NCBI GenBank assembly: GCA_037176725.1
Contig: JAZBRS010000023.1
Span: 23,803,001-23,867,000 of the forward strand
Reading direction: 5' to 3'
DNA from: Posidonia oceanica
Taxonomy: Eukaryota > Streptophyta > Magnoliopsida > Alismatales > Posidoniaceae
Length of the DNA: 64,000 nt
Part shown: positions 48,401-56,048 of the stretch, one piece after another
How positions within the stretch are numbered: position 1 is the stretch's first letter
Layout: every line of letters starts with the position of its first letter
Notes under the pieces: model-generated
The model's database searches: none
What the model saw: only the letters and a program-made list of their open reading frames with translations
Told to the model about the DNA's origin: nothing
Program-made: the position numbers and the translations under genes

Positions 48401-50795
48401 GAAGTGTCTATGAATAATAAGTATAGGCCATAAGAAATTCCAACAAGCATTCCAAATGGATAAACATTGAGTAGTTTTTTTATGAACTGGAAACTTGAGA
48501 GATGCATTTCTAGATCATTATATGTATTAAAATTACTTGAATAACATACTTTATTGATGAAAATCTAACCTCTTCCACAATATTTTTGGCAATATTAGAG
48601 GTAAGTGGCAAGTTACAAGAAAATTTTACCTGCTCACTAACCATTGTACTAAGCTGTGCGTCATTGGCCTGGTAGAGAGAAAATAAAATGTTATGAATGA
48701 CAATGGAATGAGTATTTAATTTTTCTATTCATGCATGTCTTAATAGAATGAACGTATTTAAGACCAATATTAATAAAACTGTACTGCAAGTATAGCTTTA
48801 AACATTAGAAGAATATTTCATGTACAGAGAAGAAAATGTGGAGCACAATTTATCTACTTGCATGTCAATCTCAATTCCCATATATCATTACCTCTATATG
48901 TACATAGGCCATAAAATTTTCTTCTATCTTTATTATTAGTATTTTCTAGTTTAACCAGGAAATTGTGTGCTCAATTGAGATTCAAGTGGTGGATCTTGGA
49001 AAGTGTCCAACAACAACACGGCAGAAGCTCCTTCATGAAAAAAGATGAAAATTTCACTTAGGAAAATAGAAAAACTTCATTCAGAAATATAGAGTAGGCT
49101 TTGCTGGCAGAATACTACACTTTTGTATAGCAAATAGAAAAACATTAGACTTATCAATCCTTAACACGATACGATTACACGACACAACAACATGATAAAA
49201 TTTAGTAATAATTTTCTTTAACTATTTTAAAATATTTATGTGATTCATGGTTAATAAGCATAACTTTATTTTAACACAATTGGACACAATTACTACCTGA
49301 TTCAACACGATTGGAGCTGATTGAACCTAGATAATACATGTTTAACATTGATAATGGATTATTAAGCATATTATTACCTAATTGAATACAAATACATTTT
49401 ATACATGTTTAAAATTATAGTATTATTAGTAATCCAATATAATTTTTCCAAAATATAAGAAATTTAGTGAAAAAATGATAGACACGATAAGTACACGACA
49501 CGACCCAATTGACATGTCTAAAAAACATCATCAAGAATTTACTAATGTACTTGACTCAACTAGGGTATTAGGAGACTAATTATTGAGTGAAGGCTTGGTG
49601 GTGTTCCTTTCTCCCCGTGTCTTTGTTTACAGAGGAATTTTATCACCAATGCACACTTTATACAACCGGTTAATAAAGCTACACCGGCAGAACAATGTAC
49701 GCCTAACACATTAGGTGGTGGATAATGATTAGTCGCTGTAATCGTGGTTGGTGTGTGTATTGCAGGCGGTGGCCTGCCATTTCTGTTGTACCATATTCGG
49801 TCACATTCGATTGATATGACACTTTGCTATATATACATAGGGCAAAGCTCACCATGTTGGTGAGAGAGTGATACCAATTCAAGCTTTCATGGTATCAGGA
49901 GAATAGAGTTGGTTCCTGGCCTTCTCTTCTCCAATGGCTTCTTCTTCCACCTTCCTTCTTCTTCCACCAATTCTCTTTCCCTTGGTCTTGTTTCTTCCTC
50001 CACATCTGGCCTCACCACCTCAAAGCTTCCTTCCCTTGCTACTCGCCTGGATGACACAAACTTTCATTTCTGGAAAGCTCGTGTTCAGCCTTTCCTCAAA
50101 GCTCACCGTCTCTGGCAATATGTCTCCACCTCACTTCCTTGTCCAGAACGCACCATTTCTGTTTCCGTCACCAACAACGATGGCTCCACCATCACGACTG
50201 CATCTCCTAATCCTGCGTATGACACCTGGGTCACCCAAGACCAGCTTGCTCTAGGCTGACTTCTCAAGACTCTCTCCGACTCCATTGTTGGCCAAGTTGT
50301 TGGTCTTCCCACTCTAAGGAAACACATTAAGTTCCAAGAATCCATCGAACTATGACTGTAAAATTACTTTCAATTTAGTAGAATTTAAGCACATATTTTT
50401 TTTATTTTGACGGAAGATCTCGGAATTCGACAGACCGGAATCCACCTTCAAATCTATTTCCCTGCTTTCTGCCATCTACTACACCAGCTATCACGCTAAT
50501 CTCCGCATTCCCCATTCCTGAAAAAAAAAACCACTTCCCAGCCATGGAAAAGAAAATCCTCGAATCAACTTGCGCCATTTACTAGCTAAGATATACAACT
50601 CGAACAACCGATGACAAATGGAAAAAAATAGATAATTCAAGCGAAAACACTGTTTTGCTAGAGATCCCGCACCTGCTGACGAGAGCTGTAGTCGGATTTG
50701 ATAGAAGCGATGGACGCGAGGAGGTCCGGGAGCGGGAGAAGCTTCGCCACCTCCCGGACGGCGGTCTCCTTGGCCTCGATCCCCTGATCTTCCAT
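9436..50795 (-). CDS. SEC6: Exocyst complex component SEC6, complete, 25 coding exons, 750 aa
   Basis: Exocyst subunit that helps tether secretory vesicles to the plasma membrane; its C-terminal part is the Sec6 helical-bundle domain. Exons in coding order: 50795-50673, 48668-48630, 47422-47334, 47128-47038, 33431-33342, 33218-33139, 28967-28875, 28425-28399, 27431-27324, 27059-26927, 26817-26773, 26514-26459, 25608-25503, 25352-25212, 25106-24927, 20180-20097, 20006-19920, 17290-17246, 15305-15227, 14196-14127, 13121-13034, 12955-12866, 10370-10254, 9975-9913, 9564-9436. The sum is 2,253 nt, or 750 codons plus TAG. All phases join without a stop or shift. All introns are GT-AG except intron 15 (GC-AG). 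The N-terminus starts [10 protein letters not shown] and continues [14 protein letters not shown]. Diagnostic later blocks are [34 protein letters not shown] (about residues 429-445), [18 protein letters not shown] and ILEHQPDCP; the end is GSLWRKLT. Plant SEC6 proteins are about 750 residues, so this one is full length. The gene is 94.6 percent intron. Untranslated exons could not be placed. Confidence 0.95.
10371..12865 (-). other. SEC6 intron 22 (2.5 kb)
   Basis: AT-rich intron between the exon ending NVS and the exon starting [10 protein letters not shown]. It contains the local duplication annotated separately and a GC-richer patch at about 11400-11500. No gene recognised. Confidence 0.7.
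11725..12085 (+). repeat. Tandem duplication, period 221 bp
   Basis: CTCCATTTCTA(T/C)ATATACATA starts at 11725 and again at 11946, and similarity continues for about 140 bp (GTGGAAAAAATAGTTTTGAT, then CACAGAATATGCCCATTA). A handful of substitutions and one GGAAT insertion separate the copies. It lies inside SEC6 intron 22. Confidence 0.85.
13122..14126 (-). other. SEC6 intron 20 with CCA-rich low-complexity patch
   Basis: The patch at about 13455-13640 is built of CCACCA/CCATCA-type trinucleotides (ACCACCATCACTACTACC and similar). This is microsatellite-derived low complexity, not coding. The rest of the intron shows nothing recognisable. Confidence 0.6.
14197..15226 (-). other. SEC6 intron 19 (1.0 kb) with LTR-like fragment
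   Basis: At about 14450-14500 the sequence CCACTTACTGTCAATTGATT followed by TTAAGTTGAATGTCCATA resembles the right half of the small LTR at 19350-19465 in intron 17, so a fragment of the same repeat family may be present. A short duplicated stretch (CATTGACTCATGGTAGGCAT) occurs at 14826 and 14887. No gene. Confidence 0.5.
15306..17245 (-). other. SEC6 intron 18 (1.9 kb)
   Basis: AT-rich. A patch at about 15620-15780 (GCATTGTTTTCAAAGCTTAC, then GGTGCACCTTGATGCTTACA) loosely resembles the miniature element at 23019-23530 and may be a decayed relative. No gene. Confidence 0.45.
17291..19919 (-). other. SEC6 intron 17 (2.6 kb) with an unexplained open frame
   Basis: Holds the small LTR at 19350-19465. 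It also holds a 92-codon minus-strand open stretch (18240-17962) that contains [18 protein letters not shown] and [16 protein letters not shown]. The composition looks protein-like, but there is no ATG at its beginning and I do not recognise a family. It may be a relic of a captured or transposed gene. Confidence 0.4.
19350..19465. mobile_element. Small solo LTR (TRIM-like), 116 bp
   Basis: Begins TGTTGGAATAGTGCCACATT and ends TATTTCAACA, so it has TGTTG...CAACA terminal inverted bases. The length and the TGTTGGAA start are like terminal-repeat-in-miniature elements of plants. I do not see a clear 5-bp target duplication, so the boundary call is tentative. Confidence 0.5.
21837..21865 (+). 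repeat. (TTAT)n microsatellite
   Basis: Seven uninterrupted TTAT units in SEC6 intron 15. Confidence 0.95.
23019..23530. mobile_element. hAT-type miniature inverted-repeat element, about 512 bp
   Basis: The left end contains CATTGTTATTGAGGCACC and the right end, on the other strand, CATAGTTATCATGGCGCC. Both sides then carry GCCTAGGCG/CGCCTAAGCG-type sequence. An 8-bp direct repeat GATACAAA flanks it (23011-23018 and 23531-23538). Eight-base duplications are typical of hAT transposons. The core is AT-rich with TTATTG reiterations and no coding capacity. Confidence 0.65.
24921..24926 (-). promoter_or_regulatory. Non-canonical GC splice donor of SEC6 intron 15
   Basis: The exon 15 end and intron start read CAG|GCAAGT on minus. 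Exon 15 ends ...RIALSIIQ and exon 16 resumes VMIDFQ in phase 0, which fixes the junction. No GT lies at a position that keeps this join. CAG|GCAAGT is the strong consensus of the minor GC-AG class spliced by the U2 machinery. Confidence 0.85.
29369..29590. mobile_element. hAT-type miniature inverted-repeat element, 222 bp
   Basis: Termini are CAAGGTTCTAAATGTC on the left and, on minus, CATAGTACTAAATGTC on the right; nine bases CTAAATGTC are perfectly inverted. An exact 8-bp target duplication CTTATACT lies at 29361-29368 and 29591-29598. The interior is rich in TCGG/CCGA motifs. The CA...TG ends plus the 8-bp duplication point to the hAT superfamily. No coding capacity, so it would have been moved in trans. 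Confidence 0.8.
29599..32018. other. Higher-GC block in SEC6 intron 6, possibly organelle-derived insertion
   Basis: The base composition and texture change here: mixed, low-repeat, higher GC than the AT-rich intron on both sides. It has the look of plant mitochondrial intergenic DNA (purine-rich blocks such as AAAGAAAGGGCCAGTCGGAA). I recognise no organelle gene in it, and a patch at about 31020-31130 (ACCCAACTCGACCCATT) looks like an ordinary nuclear repeat. The call is a guess from texture. Confidence 0.3.
32019..32037 (+). repeat. G19 homopolymer
   Basis: Nineteen consecutive G at the edge of the higher-GC block in SEC6 intron 6 (C-run in the sense of SEC6 transcription). Length is uncertain because such runs are error-prone in sequencing. 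Confidence 0.8.
32131..32580 (+). repeat. Tandem duplication, period 228 bp
   Basis: CAAAAGATAA(T/C)AGCAGACCA starts at 32131 and 32359. The copies run through GAGCAGGGGAGTATCTTTAA, GATCATAGCCAAGCATAGCT and GTGAAACCTTATAGAGGATA to ATTATAATAAAA. They differ by few substitutions and a missing GGGCAGG-type heptamer in copy two, so the duplication is fairly recent. Confidence 0.9.
33536..33674 (-). repeat. Copia 3' LTR (139 bp)
   Basis: TGTTGAAG...CTTAACA on plus, preceded by TAAAG. On minus it is preceded by CTTGAGGGGGAG (33675-33686), which is the polypurine tract. Confidence 0.9.
33750..35927 (+). repeat. Gypsy 5' LTR (2,178 bp)
   Basis: Starts TGTAATATCC, ends GCGTGACA. It has a TTG/CTG microsatellite at about 33809-33841, a CT-rich stretch with GC-rich follow-on at about 33990-34250, and a degenerate internal duplication at about 34732-34905. 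The open frames in the GC-rich part have no recognisable domain. Confidence 0.95.
34732..34905 (+). repeat. Degenerate internal repeat in gypsy LTR, period about 104 bp
   Basis: TCGACCGGTGGATTTGGTTC from 34732 and TTGACCGGTTGATTTGGTTC from 34837 are followed in each case by CCGAATCA, a GAC(C/T)GG(A/T)G-type block and TTTTTCGGTGT.CCG-like sequence. The same pair is present in the 3' LTR (about 41268-41440). TCGGT/ACCGA motifs recur throughout this part of the LTR. Confidence 0.7.
35933..35944 (+). promoter_or_regulatory. Gypsy primer-binding site (tRNA-iMet type)
   Basis: TGGTATCAGAGC, five bases after the 5' LTR end. It is complementary to the 3' end of plant initiator tRNA-Met, the usual primer of this group. 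Confidence 0.9.
36064..37203 (+). pseudogene. Chromovirus gag, one internal stop
   Basis: ATG at 36064 ([13 protein letters not shown]). The frame is open except for TGA at 36298-36300, where the family normally has Trp before LSKVEKIL. The retrotransposon gag core follows ([38 protein letters not shown]). After a Ser/Gly-rich linker, two CCHC knuckles appear: [14 protein letters not shown] and [14 protein letters not shown]. The total is 380 codons. The frame ends at TGA 37201-37203, and pol continues in another frame. Confidence 0.9.
37200..40243 (+). pseudogene. Chromovirus pol (PR-RT-RH-INT-chromodomain), multiply broken, with an integrase deletion
   Basis: Protease: [12 protein letters not shown] at about 37312. 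[43 protein letters not shown] and FVDD at about 38326. RNase [17 protein letters not shown] and [12 protein letters not shown], but the last motif reads [10 protein letters not shown] where the family has an Asp, so a catalytic residue is missing. Integrase: an H/C zinc finger ending CTTCQ, then IVSDRDARF and [10 protein letters not shown]. After YGRPCRTP (about 40065) the sequence jumps to [16 protein letters not shown] and the chromodomain [12 protein letters not shown] (to 40243), so the integrase C-terminal part is deleted. Stops: TAG 37842, TAG 37976, TGA 38444, TAG 39596. Frame changes lie near 37890 and 39610. The intact family protein is one long polyprotein. Confidence 0.92.
40244..40285 (+). 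promoter_or_regulatory. Gypsy 3' non-coding segment with weak polypurine tract
   Basis: After the chromodomain stop (TAG 40241) comes [27 protein letters not shown] sequence (40255-40277) and then GGTGTTAGAA up to the 3' LTR. The polypurine tract is short and interrupted by T. Confidence 0.6.
40286..42458 (+). repeat. Gypsy 3' LTR (2,173 bp)
   Basis: Same ends as the 5' copy. Differences are mostly transitions, plus a shorter GAGA stretch, one missing CTT unit and a small ATGCTTTAA-type duplication near 40816. Followed directly by target duplication GTTAA. Confidence 0.95.
42464..46688 (-). pseudogene. Copia gag-pol, decayed
   Basis: Start ATG at 46688 ([13 protein letters not shown]). Gag continues with [20 protein letters not shown] and ends in a CCHC knuckle [14 protein letters not shown] (about 45766). 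Protease shows [13 protein letters not shown]. Integrase shows [22 protein letters not shown], then [19 protein letters not shown] and [14 protein letters not shown] (D, D, E residues present). RT shows [16 protein letters not shown] text at about 43600 and YVDD at about 43351-43340. RNase H shows [10 protein letters not shown] and [10 protein letters not shown]. In-frame stops lie near 45905 and 45269, and frame changes near 46400, 44500, 43600 and 43500. The last coding part before the 3' LTR is cut off by the gypsy insertion at 42459; its tail is at 33744-33675. Confidence 0.9.
46795..46808 (-). promoter_or_regulatory. Copia primer-binding site
   Basis: On minus, TGGTATTTGAGCTC directly follows the 5' LTR. 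It matches the plant initiator-tRNA-Met type site TGGTATCAGAGC with two changes. The zero spacing to the LTR is normal for copia. Confidence 0.75.
46809..46947 (-). repeat. Copia 5' LTR (139 bp)
   Basis: Same length and ends as the left copy, about 94 percent identical by eye; followed on plus by duplication TAAAG. Confidence 0.9.
47423..48629 (-). other. SEC6 intron 2 (1.2 kb)
   Basis: AT-rich with intact GT donor (GTAAAAT) and TTGCAG acceptor. No element or gene recognised. Confidence 0.7.
49146..49520. mobile_element. hAT-type miniature inverted-repeat element, 375 bp
   Basis: Termini are TAGACTTATCAAT on the left and TAGACATGTCAAT on the opposite strand at the right (11 of 13 match). 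They are flanked by the exact 8-bp duplication AAAAACAT (49138-49145 and 49521-49528). Inner ACACGA/TCGTGT motifs also occur at both ends. The interior is AT-rich and non-coding. Confidence 0.8.
49600..50355 (+). pseudogene. 5' fragment of a Ty1/copia element (LTR end, primer site, part of gag)
   Basis: An LTR-like stretch ends in CA at 49889 and is followed at once by TGGTATCAGGAG (49890-49901), an initiator-tRNA-Met type primer site. A gag reading frame follows: [20 protein letters not shown], then [10 protein letters not shown], then [15 protein letters not shown], a TGA where the family has Trp, then [16 protein letters not shown]. Similarity stops at about 50355. Protease and pol are absent. 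The LTR left end is not defined. It lies only 320 bp from SEC6 exon 1, in the opposite orientation to SEC6. Confidence 0.75.
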
Positions 50796-51949
50796 CGCCT
50801 CCCGGGTATAGATCGATCCAATTCCAACAACAACTCCACCAATTTCTATTCAGATCTCGAGCAGCAATCGAGGAGAAGCATTGTTGACTTCTTCTCCGTG
50901 TGCCAGGGGTCTTCCAATTCCAACGAGAGAAGGAAATGCTGCAGTTAGACCTGTCAATTACGCCTGTTAGTGTGTCGGGTCGGATTTGGGTCTACCCATA
51001 TCCTTATTTGTCTTTTCTTGTCGGATGCATGACGGATCCAGTTAATGCTCACTCGATAAAAATATGATCATTATCTTATTCACTATTGTTTGGTTAATAA
51101 ATAATGGTACGGCCTAGTGGGTCAAATAAATAAATTTTTATTTTATTTTTTAAGACTATAATTTATATTATTTTATGACATTAGAAATAAGTTGTTGATT
51201 TATCCTATTTCATGACTTAATTGAGCCAATCTCGGAATAGGTTCTCGATTTTACTATCATTTGGGTGGGACGGGTCGATTCCTCAAACTTCGGAATAGAT
51301 TCTCGATTTCACCTGGGATGTGGATCATTGATGGAATATGAAGGTGTTAGGTGGACCGTGCTCACAAAACTGAAAGACCGGTTGGCCGAGAAAGGGGCCC
51401 ATCGTGCCTCAGGTCGTTGTGTCATGCTTGGTTGGGCTTAAGACTCAAGCCCACTAAATTTTCTAATTTAAATTAAAATTGCATTAGGAAACATATTTTG
51501 AATTTTACAATGAATTATCAAAGTGGATTTGAATCAAATAGTTGATTTATTTGAACTTATAAAATATGCAAAAAATAAGAAAGAAATGAATTACAATTTT
51601 AAAGCTTAAGTACATCCCAGATACCCAACTAGGTTGATACATATCCAACTTTAGAAGTATAAATATACAAGGTGTTCGAAGGAAATTGAGCTTAAAGAAT
51701 TAGGCAAATGCATAACCCCCATGTATCCCAGTCCACTTGCTTTTTTGAGATCTTTTATTGGTTTTATTCCATCCTAATTTTTTTTCCTATTTTGTTTCAC
51801 TTGTAATCTAAGGCTCCATTTGGTTCAAATTATTATATACTTGGATTCTACGATAATCTGATGTTGACTATAATCTAATCAAATGCACTTGGCGTGATAG
51901 ATTTTGCATGTAATTTGAGACAGTAGATTGTCAGATTGATTTTTTTTTT
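50796..51949. other. SEC6 5' flank / intergenic
   Basis: On minus, the 150 bp before the ATG are mixed-composition and probably 5' UTR plus core promoter. I cannot point to a convincing TATA box. A duplicated phrase (CGGAATAGRTTCTCGATTT) lies at 51233 and 51291. Beyond about 51400 the sequence is AT-rich with no recognisable gene. Confidence 0.4.
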
Positions 51950-53233
51950 TTGTAAATTGAATAACTCATAATTCATACATATTTTATTCTCCATATTTAT
52001 TGATTAATGTATATAAATAATGCTATTCGAGGTGTTTTGTATAAATTTTGCAGGAACTTAAGGACCTGAAAAGAGTTGAGAAAAAGAAAGAAGAGAAAAG
52101 AATAAAAGATAAAAAGGAATTCAAATCCGAAGAGAAAAGAATCTTCTAGAGACGTCAATGAGTCAAATACACGTTTTTCATGTGTGTAAATACTAAATAA
52201 AGATAAGCTAACAGATTGACCAAGTCAGAGTTGATCCGGGATGACGTCAACGCCTCCCAGGCGCCCGAACGTGCATTCGGCGCCTGGATAAGATAATGCT
52301 GACTCAGTATTTGGCTGGCAAGATGCTTACTTGAAAATATATTGTATTTGAAACCTAATTTTTATCTTTTATACTCGGATTTGTCTCTAAAATAATGAAG
52401 TCTTTGTAAGCCTATAAAAGGACCCCGTGTATAGATCTAGATCATCTACCATCTTCTAGGCTTAGACTCTCTTCTTCTTTTATTTAAGAGATCTTCAAGT
52501 TCCTCTAGTGTATTCTTATTTTTTTTAGTAATACAAGTTCATTTTTCTCTCTATTGTGTCTTGTACTTCTTTCTCTTCATCTTTTATTGTGATGTTTTTG
52601 GTTATCATGTTTGCCTACATATTTAGTTCTAGGGTAGAGATGAAGTTTATATGAATTGGAATGTGTGATTATATCTCTCTTTCTGTTTGTGCTTATTGCC
52701 ATGATTATGTGGACTGGATGTATATTGCATAAATCACTCATAAAATCGATAAATTTTGATAGATTAACATTGATATCATCTTTTTAGTCTATGCTTAGGG
52801 AAGAATTATTTGGGGGTTATGTGTATAATCGCAGTTCCATCGTATATCATTTGTTTTAATTTGGTTCGTGTGTTTATATTCCTTGACTTGATATTCTATG
52901 ATGCATTGCATATAGTTTATACTTGTTAGGATAAAAATCATTGAATCAAGTTATTTAGATCAATAGAGAGGAAGAGAGTAAATATGATCGTGCATTCTCA
53001 ACTTCCTGTGAATGGATTCAATATCCTAGGTTTTAATTAATCCAATTTCTCTCTAAAGTTTGAATACCCATCTATTTAATTCTCTTGATAACATCAAATC
53101 CTTCTCTCATCTCTTCAATAGTTGATAATAAGTTTTTGTTTTTAAACCCTTTTTTCTGTGGAATCGACCTGTACTTGCATACGTACTACATAGTAAGCCG
53201 TGCACTTGCGGTTAATTAAAATTATAGACATCA
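51950..53233 (+). repeat. Athila-like 5' LTR (left end uncertain)
   Basis: The right end is set by ATTATAGACATCA just before the primer-site region. A TATA box and a CT-rich leader of transcribed type lie inside. Two AGGCGCC-type motifs occur at about 52258-52285. The left end could not be located. Confidence 0.5.
52413..52420 (+). promoter_or_regulatory. TATA box of the Athila-like 5' LTR
   Basis: TATAAAAG inside GTAAGCCTATAAAAGGACCC, followed about 35-90 bp later by a T/C-rich stretch (CTCTTCTTCTTTTATTTAAG) as in plant LTR leaders. Confidence 0.6.
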
Positions 53234-53239
53234 AGTTTT

Positions 53240-53257
53240 TGACGCTGTTGCCGGGGA
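53240..53257 (+). promoter_or_regulatory. Athila-like primer-binding site (tRNA-Asp type)
   Basis: TGACGCTGTTGCCGGGGA, six bases after the LTR end. The family consensus is TGGCGCCGTTGCCGGGGA, complementary to tRNA-Asp; two G/C to A/T changes are visible. Confidence 0.8.
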
Positions 53258-54428
53258 TTAGGATTTTATAACATTGATTTATTGTCGGTTATTTCTTTTT
53301 TTACGTTTTTATCCTTAAAAAATCATTATTTTAATCTTACAGAAATATTTAACTAGAGGTCAGAAGAATCAGGAAGCAGTTTTCAGAAAATCTCAGGGAT
53401 CACTAGCACCTCCTAGGCGCCAATCTGCATCTTTGGCGCCTACTAGGCGCCCAGGTCAGTCATTTTCCCTATTTTTTTTATTTCTGTTATTTCTGAGTTT
53501 TTCTAGTATCCTGATCTAGGGTTATATATTGTTTCGATTTCTGCTTTTTTTTTTCTTTTCTCAATCACTAATTTAAAAATCGAACATAAACTTGAACCCA
53601 ATTAAAAATATTTCATGATAAGATAGAAACCTGTTTTTAGGACATACATCATATAGTTTGCATTTAGAGTAATTTCTAATTTCTGTTATTTTATTTTGGT
53701 GATTGCTGGAGGAAAAGGTACGTGTTCTCCTACTTGATTCCTTGTATTTTAGAGCATATAGTTAGTAGGAAGAACTTGTTTGAGTATAATTATTTGTTGC
53801 ATATCATTTCAAAGTACTTAATGGTAAAACCTATAGCACAAGATAATATGGGATTTCATCACCCTTCCTTAGCCTACAAACAATAAAAGAAAGCATTGAG
53901 CATTGATCTAAATCTTAATTAAAATTGAGTAGACCCTGGCCCCTAAGATTCGAGCTCAATAGGACAAGTAAAACCTAGAGAAAATTGGATTTAAAATTCT
54001 TATTTCTTGTTGGTGTCTAAGAAAAGTGGTTCAAGAGGCCCGACCTCTTAAAAAGTAAAGTGGTTATTTAATTAGGTCTATTGCTTACGCACGGGGAGCC
54101 TCCCACTTTCCTCCACTGATTTGGCTAACTCGGTTTTAGAAATTTTGAACCAATGATCTTGAAGTTTAACTTGGAAGTTAGGAGCTGTCTAGACTTTAGG
54201 TCAACTATAGAATTAAGATCTGGGTGACTTGTGTGATTAGATTAGGCATCTTTCTCCTCTATTTGTAATCTCCTCATCTATTTAGTTCATATTATTTCAT
54301 CTTTTCATCTTTTCTATTTTCATTGCATTTATTATTTTATTTTTTTTAAAAAAATCATCAAGTGCATGCCCGTTTGGGTCCGTGATTTGACTTAACGTCT
54401 TATTTGTGTCGAACCCAAAGAATTGAAA
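53258..54428 (+). other. Athila-like 5' leader, non-coding
   Basis: 1.17 kb between the primer site and gag, no gene. It carries a pair of TAGGCGCC-type motifs at about 53410-53455 that resemble motifs in the LTR and behind integrase. Confidence 0.6.
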
Positions 54429-56048
54429 ATGGCTGATGAAGTACACAATCCACCTCTAGCCTTAGAAGCCAGGTGTTACCCAGTAAAAATTGCACAGCCA
54501 TCTTGCATTAGACTTTCAAATGCTAATGGCAACAATTTTAAACTCAGATTCAATTATATTAGCCAGTTGCCTAGGTTCATGGGTCTAGAATCTGAATATG
54601 CTTACCGGTTCATTAATGAATTTGAGGAGGTGTGTAGTATGATGAAGTTACAACAGTTGTCTAATGATGCAGTCTGGTTAAGATTCATTCCTTTTGCATT
54701 AAAAGACAATGCTAAAAAATGGATTTATAGTCTGCCAACGAATTCAATCGCCACTTGGGCCCAATTTTACACTATATTCTTGAAAAAATATTATCCTATT
54801 CACAAGACCATCAAATTTAGAAATGAAATTAATTTATCTAAACAACAAGTTGGTGAGTCTTTCTGGATTTGATAGATTTAAGGATTTCATAGCCGAGTGC
54901 CGCACCATGGTGTAGAAAAATGGAGACTATGCTAAATAATTTATAAGGGTTTAGATATTTCAACTAGGACCATGCTTGAGCCTATGTGTCAGGGAGTATT
55001 CATAAAGAAAAATGAGGATGACGCATGGGAATTCCTAGGAGACTTAGCTGAGAAAACAATGCAGTAGGAGAGTACAAATGATCAATTAATTGATAAACCC
55101 ACACCCTCTAAAGGCGGTATTCACTCAATAAAGTATTCTATGGCCATTGAAGCCAAATACAACACATTAGTTCGTAGGTTAGAAGCTCTAGAGATGAAGG
55201 AGAAAGCCCAAGTAAACCAAGTGTTTGACCAGATTCCTTGGTATAAAGTTTGTCACATGGTGGGTCATGTGATGGAAGAGTGTCATTCAGTCATGGGTCA
55301 AACTAATTTTGGACCAGAACAATTAAATACAACATTTGTTAGGTCTCAAAATGATCCATATTCCCCAACCTACAATACAAGATGGATGAATCATCCTAAT
55401 TTTTCTTGGAACCAGCAATCTCATCATGGAAGCAACAATTTTGCTTTCTCCCAAGGCCAACAACAACACTCAAATTATTTTAGGCCCAATCAACACGTCC
55501 AGCAAAACTTTAATGCAGGATCACAACCCAACCCACCTCTAGGATTTAATGACAGTGAGAGGAGAATGAGCACCCTAGAGAAAGGCGTGGAGGCCATTCT
55601 CAATGCCAACTCTCAAACAAACACCAGCATAGCTACAAATACGCAAGCCATATCTCAAATTGAGATGCAATTGAGTCAGTTAACCACATGGGTAGGAGGG
55701 AAAGAAAAAGGAACCTTTCTTAGTCAACCTGTACCAAACCCTAGAGGTCAAGCCCAAAATTCAAATCAATGGCAGGTTCATGTGATTCAAGATGACCAGG
55801 TCAACCAGGTTAATGCAGTCGTTACATTAAGATATGGAAAACAGGTAGACAACTATGTTGTCATGCCTGATCATGCTCTTAGGATTCAGAAGGGCCTACC
55901 TTCTGACTCGACTACACCAGTCCAATCCCACTCAGGCCAGTCTAAAGAGCCTGAGAATTCTGAAGAATCTAATAAACATGTTGGACCCTCTAATGAGTCA
56001 CCTATTGAGCTATTCAGAAACCCATTGCTCTATTTCCTAATAGGCTAA
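54429..56048 (+). pseudogene. Athila-like gag, frameshifted
   Basis: ATG at 54429 (MADEVHNPPLALEARCY). The core gag domain is visible: LRFNYISQLPRFMGLESE, WLRFIPFALKDNAKKWIYSL and WAQFYTIFLKKYYP. At about 54860 the frame is lost after GESFW; GFDRFKDFIAECRTMV continues in another frame and then hits a stop. The C-terminal part reopens at 55140 (MAIEAKYNTLVRRLEAL), with a degraded zinc knuckle CHMVGHVMEEC in which one Cys is a Tyr. A Gln/Asn-rich tail ends at 56048, with a further frame change near 56020 into the protease frame. Confidence 0.85.

Larger units (their letters stand above)
48669..50672 (-). other. SEC6 intron 1 (2.0 kb)
   Basis: Lies between the exon ending SSRQQ and the exon starting ANDAQLS. 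It contains a hAT-type miniature element (49146-49520) and the 5' end of a copia element (about 49600-50355), both annotated separately. Confidence 0.85.

Noticed and set aside
50655..50948. 97-codon plus-strand frame over SEC6 exon 1
   Set aside because: It is the antisense shadow of the GC-rich first exon and 5' UTR of SEC6.
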